64,000 nucleotides of DNA from Candidatus Geothrix skivensis. GTDB lineage: Bacteria; Acidobacteriota; Holophagae; Holophagales; Holophagaceae. The position numbers were made by a program, and so were the translations under genes. Position 1 is the stretch's first letter; each line of letters begins with the position of its first letter. The stretch is from assembly GCA_016721195.1 (NCBI GenBank), contig JADKIO010000005.1, positions 866,001 to 930,000 of the forward strand. The letters are read 5' to 3'. A model generated the notes under the pieces. It did no database searches, had not been told where the DNA came from, and saw only the letters and a program-made list of their open reading frames with translations. This document shows positions 61,962 through 64,000 of the stretch, in pieces.

Positions 61962-62891
61962 TTGCTGCGACGATGGATCTGTCTGCTGTTCGTGCTGCCG
62001 CTGTCCGCCCAGAAGGTGGCCCTGAGCCTGGACGATGCCCCCTTCCTGCGATCCGCCCCCCTGCTGGCGGCTCCCGCCCAGCACGAGGCCATGCGGAAGG
62101 CCCTGAAGGACCGGAAGGTGCGGGCCATCCTCTTCACCAACGGGGTCAACGGCGGGGATACGCCCGAGGGCAGGTCCACCCTCCGGGCCTGGGGAGAGGC
62201 CGGCCATCTCCTCGCCAACCACAGCTACAGCCATTGGGACCTGAACCGCGACGAAGTGACCCTGGCGGCCTACGAGGTGGATGCCTTGAAAGGCGATGCC
62301 CTGATCCGCGACCTGCCGGGCTACACCAGGCTCTACCGCTACCCCTTCCTGCGGGCCGGGAACACCGTGGCCAAGCGGGATGGCTTCTATGCATTCCTGA
62401 AGGCCCGCGGGGATGCCATCGGCCATGTGAGCATCGATACCGCCGACTGGCTGCTGGATGAGCGGCTTCGGAAGCGCCTGGAGAAGGACCCCAAGTCTGA
62501 CCTGGCCCCCTACCGGGAGCTCTACCTGAAGCACCTCTGGGCCTGCGCCCGGTTCTACGAGGCCTGGAGCCGAGAGGTATTCGGTCGGGAGATTCCCCAC
62601 GTCATCCTCCTGCACAGCCGCCTGCTGAATGGCCTCTTCCTGGGCGACGTCCTCGACTGCTTCCGGGCCAAGGGGTGGTCCTGGATCGATCCGGCCACCG
62701 CCTTCGCGGATCCGGTCTATGCCCTCTGGCCCAGGAACCTGCCCGCCGGCGAGGCCCTGGCGGACGCCGTCTCGGCTGAACGGGGCAACCAGGGCTTCGT
62801 GAAGGCCTGGCGGGCCAACGCCAAGGATCCCGATGACCTGCTGTTTTCCGAGGGCAGGCTTCAAGAGCGGATGGACCAGCTGGGGCTGTGA
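61962..62891 (+). CDS. Polysaccharide deacetylase-family secreted protein
   Basis: 309 residues from TTG 61962 (GGGGGAAC upstream). Short signal peptide (RRWICLLFVLPLSAQ). NodB-like motifs: ALSLDDAPF (first Asp-Asp), HSYSHWD (HxxxH), and LYRYPFLRAG (R-x-P of motif 3). A probable secreted deacetylase of cell wall or polysaccharide; target unknown. Divergent from ppx with 53 bases between. Confidence 0.85.
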   Translation: MLRRWICLLFVLPLSAQKVALSLDDAPFLRSAPLLAAPAQHEAMRKALKDRKVRAILFTNGVNGGDTPEGRSTLRAWGEAGHLLANHSYSHWDLNRDEVTLAAYEVDALKGDALIRDLPGYTRLYRYPFLRAGNTVAKRDGFYAFLKARGDAIGHVSIDTADWLLDERLRKRLEKDPKSDLAPYRELYLKHLWACARFYEAWSREVFGREIPHVILLHSRLLNGLFLGDVLDCFRAKGWSWIDPATAFADPVYALWPRNLPAGEALADAVSAERGNQGFVKAWRANAKDPDDLLFSEGRLQERMDQLGL

Positions 62892-62951
62892 AAGCAGGGA
62901 TCTCCGTGGTGGAATGGAGATCTACCCATCCTCAACACTTTGGAGTCGCCC

Positions 62952-64000
62952 ATGTTTCCTCGCCTGTGTATCGGATTGGCCCTGGGTGTCGTGGGCCTGA
63001 TGGCAAGCCAACCCCTTCCGGCGCGGAACCAGGCCTGGGTGCTGGCGCTGGATGGCCGTGGCGGCGTGGTCGGTGACTTGAAGCCCGAGGAATTCCAGGT
63101 GAAGGTGGCTGGAAAGCCATGCCCCGTCCTTCAGGTGAAGACCCCGGCACAGACCGCGGACGCCGCTCAATCATGGGTGCTGGTATTCGAACCCATCCGG
63201 GACGTGAACTTCCGCGCCATGGCCTTCATCGCCGCTGCGGATTTCCTTACCAAGGTGCCGGACGGGGACCGGGTCTTCATGGTGGCCCGGGGCAAGGATT
63301 CCCTGGAGTCCCTGATGCCGGGCTTCTCGGCCCGCCGCAGTCTCTGGGCCGAGGCCCTCGCCAAAGTGCCGGACCTGCTGCCGGAGGCCCTGGTCGGGCA
63401 GTCGAAGGAGACCCTCCAGGGCGCCGGTTTCAACGTCGCCTTCACCGATACGGCGGATGGGCCCGAGGGACAGGAGGCCCTGAACGCCCTGCTTGGGAAG
63501 TTCAAGGGTGCTGCCCCGGGGTGGGCCAGGGGAACCCTCGATCTCAAGGGAGTCAAGCTGCTGGACCGGCTCAATTTCGACAATCCGATGTTCGTCATGG
63601 GCCTCATCTCAGCCGTCACCCGGGAGACCAAGGTCCTCGGGTCCATCATTGACCTCGCGGCTCCCGTCCCGGGGCAGAAACACCTGATCGTCCTCTCTCG
63701 CTGTGAAGCAGATGACTTGTCCCATCCGGAGATCCGCCGGGCCATGTCGATGAACTTCAAGCGGGAGAAGGGTGATGCCGGCGGCCCAAGAGAATCTGCG
63801 GTGGTCGCCCACAGGGACATGACCATCCTCCACACCGAACTCAAGACCCGGGCCGTGGCCGGTGGCATCACCCTCTATTCCGTGGCGGGCTCGGGGCAGA
63901 ACGTGCTGGGGCACGTCGGGCAGGCGGCCATGGCCACCGGTGGGTACGCGTTTCCCATGAGTGCTGGGTTGGAGATCACCTTCGGCCAGGCCATCCAGGT
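62952..64000 (+). CDS. Secreted VWFA-related acidobacterial protein (3' end outside window)
   Basis: At least 349 residues, open to the right edge. ATG 62952 follows GGAG with six bases spacing. Signal peptide 1-20 or so. Residues 28-60 match the N-terminal part of VWFA-related proteins common in Acidobacteriota: a W-V-L-A-L-D-G strand, G-V-V-G-D-L-K, P-E-E-F-Q-V and an A-G-K-P turn. Then come WVLVFEPIRDVNFRAM and FLTKVPDGDRVFMV, a von Willebrand A-like core. The MIDAS motif DxSxS is absent (VFEPIRD in its place), so metal-dependent adhesion is doubtful. Function unknown. Confidence 0.8.
   Translation, partial: MFPRLCIGLALGVVGLMASQPLPARNQAWVLALDGRGGVVGDLKPEEFQVKVAGKPCPVLQVKTPAQTADAAQSWVLVFEPIRDVNFRAMAFIAAADFLTKVPDGDRVFMVARGKDSLESLMPGFSARRSLWAEALAKVPDLLPEALVGQSKETLQGAGFNVAFTDTADGPEGQEALNALLGKFKGAAPGWARGTLDLKGVKLLDRLNFDNPMFVMGLISAVTRETKVLGSIIDLAAPVPGQKHLIVLSRCEADDLSHPEIRRAMSMNFKREKGDAGGPRESAVVAHRDMTILHTELKTRAVAGGITLYSVAGSGQNVLGHVGQAAMATGGYAFPMSAGLEITFGQAIQ

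Noticed and set aside
59332..62025. 897-codon open frame on the plus strand opposite the LeuA-like and ppx genes
   Set aside because: Shadow of third-position GC bias in two well-supported minus-strand genes.

Overview
This is a high-GC, gene-dense chromosomal segment with about 54 protein genes, one tRNA gene, and no insertion sequence, phage, CRISPR array or rRNA. Genes for LPS assembly (kdsB, lptD, a gmhB-like phosphatase), many TonB-independent secreted proteins and a long-type Pst system point to a diderm bacterium. The secreted VWFA-related protein at the right edge, the small secreted proteins of acidobacterial type, the frequent GGAG-N5-ATG/GTG/TTG starts and the overall protein character suggest Acidobacteriota, most likely class Holophagae (Geothrix-like). 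That placement is inference, because no rRNA is present to test it.

Layout, left to right. 1-5 kb: the end of a beta-propeller-repeat protein, a YheT-like hydrolase, a small secreted protein, then malic enzyme (maeB) closed by a perfect bidirectional terminator. 5-9 kb: a minus-strand operon of a PDZ/multi-TM/SpoIIE-type phosphatase, a coiled-coil membrane protein and a SirB1-type protein, all coupled by TGATG overlaps. 8.8-10.4 kb: an SDR and queE, separated by two tandem perfect hairpins. 10.5-16 kb: a minus-strand run of GNAT, PlsC-type acyltransferase, ureohydrolase, an unknown protein and a SpecificRecomb-type membrane protein that reads without a stop into a DUF2911 lipoprotein-like secreted protein. 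16-26.4 kb: a phosphate island, with DUF47-pit, phoR, and pstSCAB-phoU-phoB. The two upstream regions on the minus strand (before DUF47-pit and before pstS) share a 16-bp, 11-bp-period motif that I read as a PhoB box. 26.7-32 kb: RNase E/G, a ZIP transporter and lptD in one operon. 32-36.5 kb: minus-strand kdsB, trxB, alr and a GGDEF response regulator, with a structured intergenic region between kdsB and trxB.

36.6-46.7 kb is a signalling block: CheA-like kinase, CheW-like protein, an atypical six-TM MCP, a HAMP histidine kinase and a REC-GAF protein with a degenerate ATPase domain. The housekeeping genes fabH and rsmD sit inside it. 46.7-52.6 kb: PD40 propeller protein, gmhB-like, sfsA, gcvT, gcvH and a LysM lytic transglycosylase, many with 4-base overlaps. 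Then come tRNA-Ala(GGC) with its terminator, an ABC-F ATPase, a class 3 aldehyde dehydrogenase, tryptophanase, coaX-birA, a LeuA/HMGL-family enzyme with ppx, a polysaccharide deacetylase-like protein and a truncated VWFA-related secreted protein.

The strongest points for follow-up are the stopless in-frame junction at 11368, the shared Pho-box-like motif, the beta-propeller built into PstC, the MCP/pseudokinase signalling block and the GNAT-PlsC-ureohydrolase cluster. I did not find a clearly new defence or mobile system.
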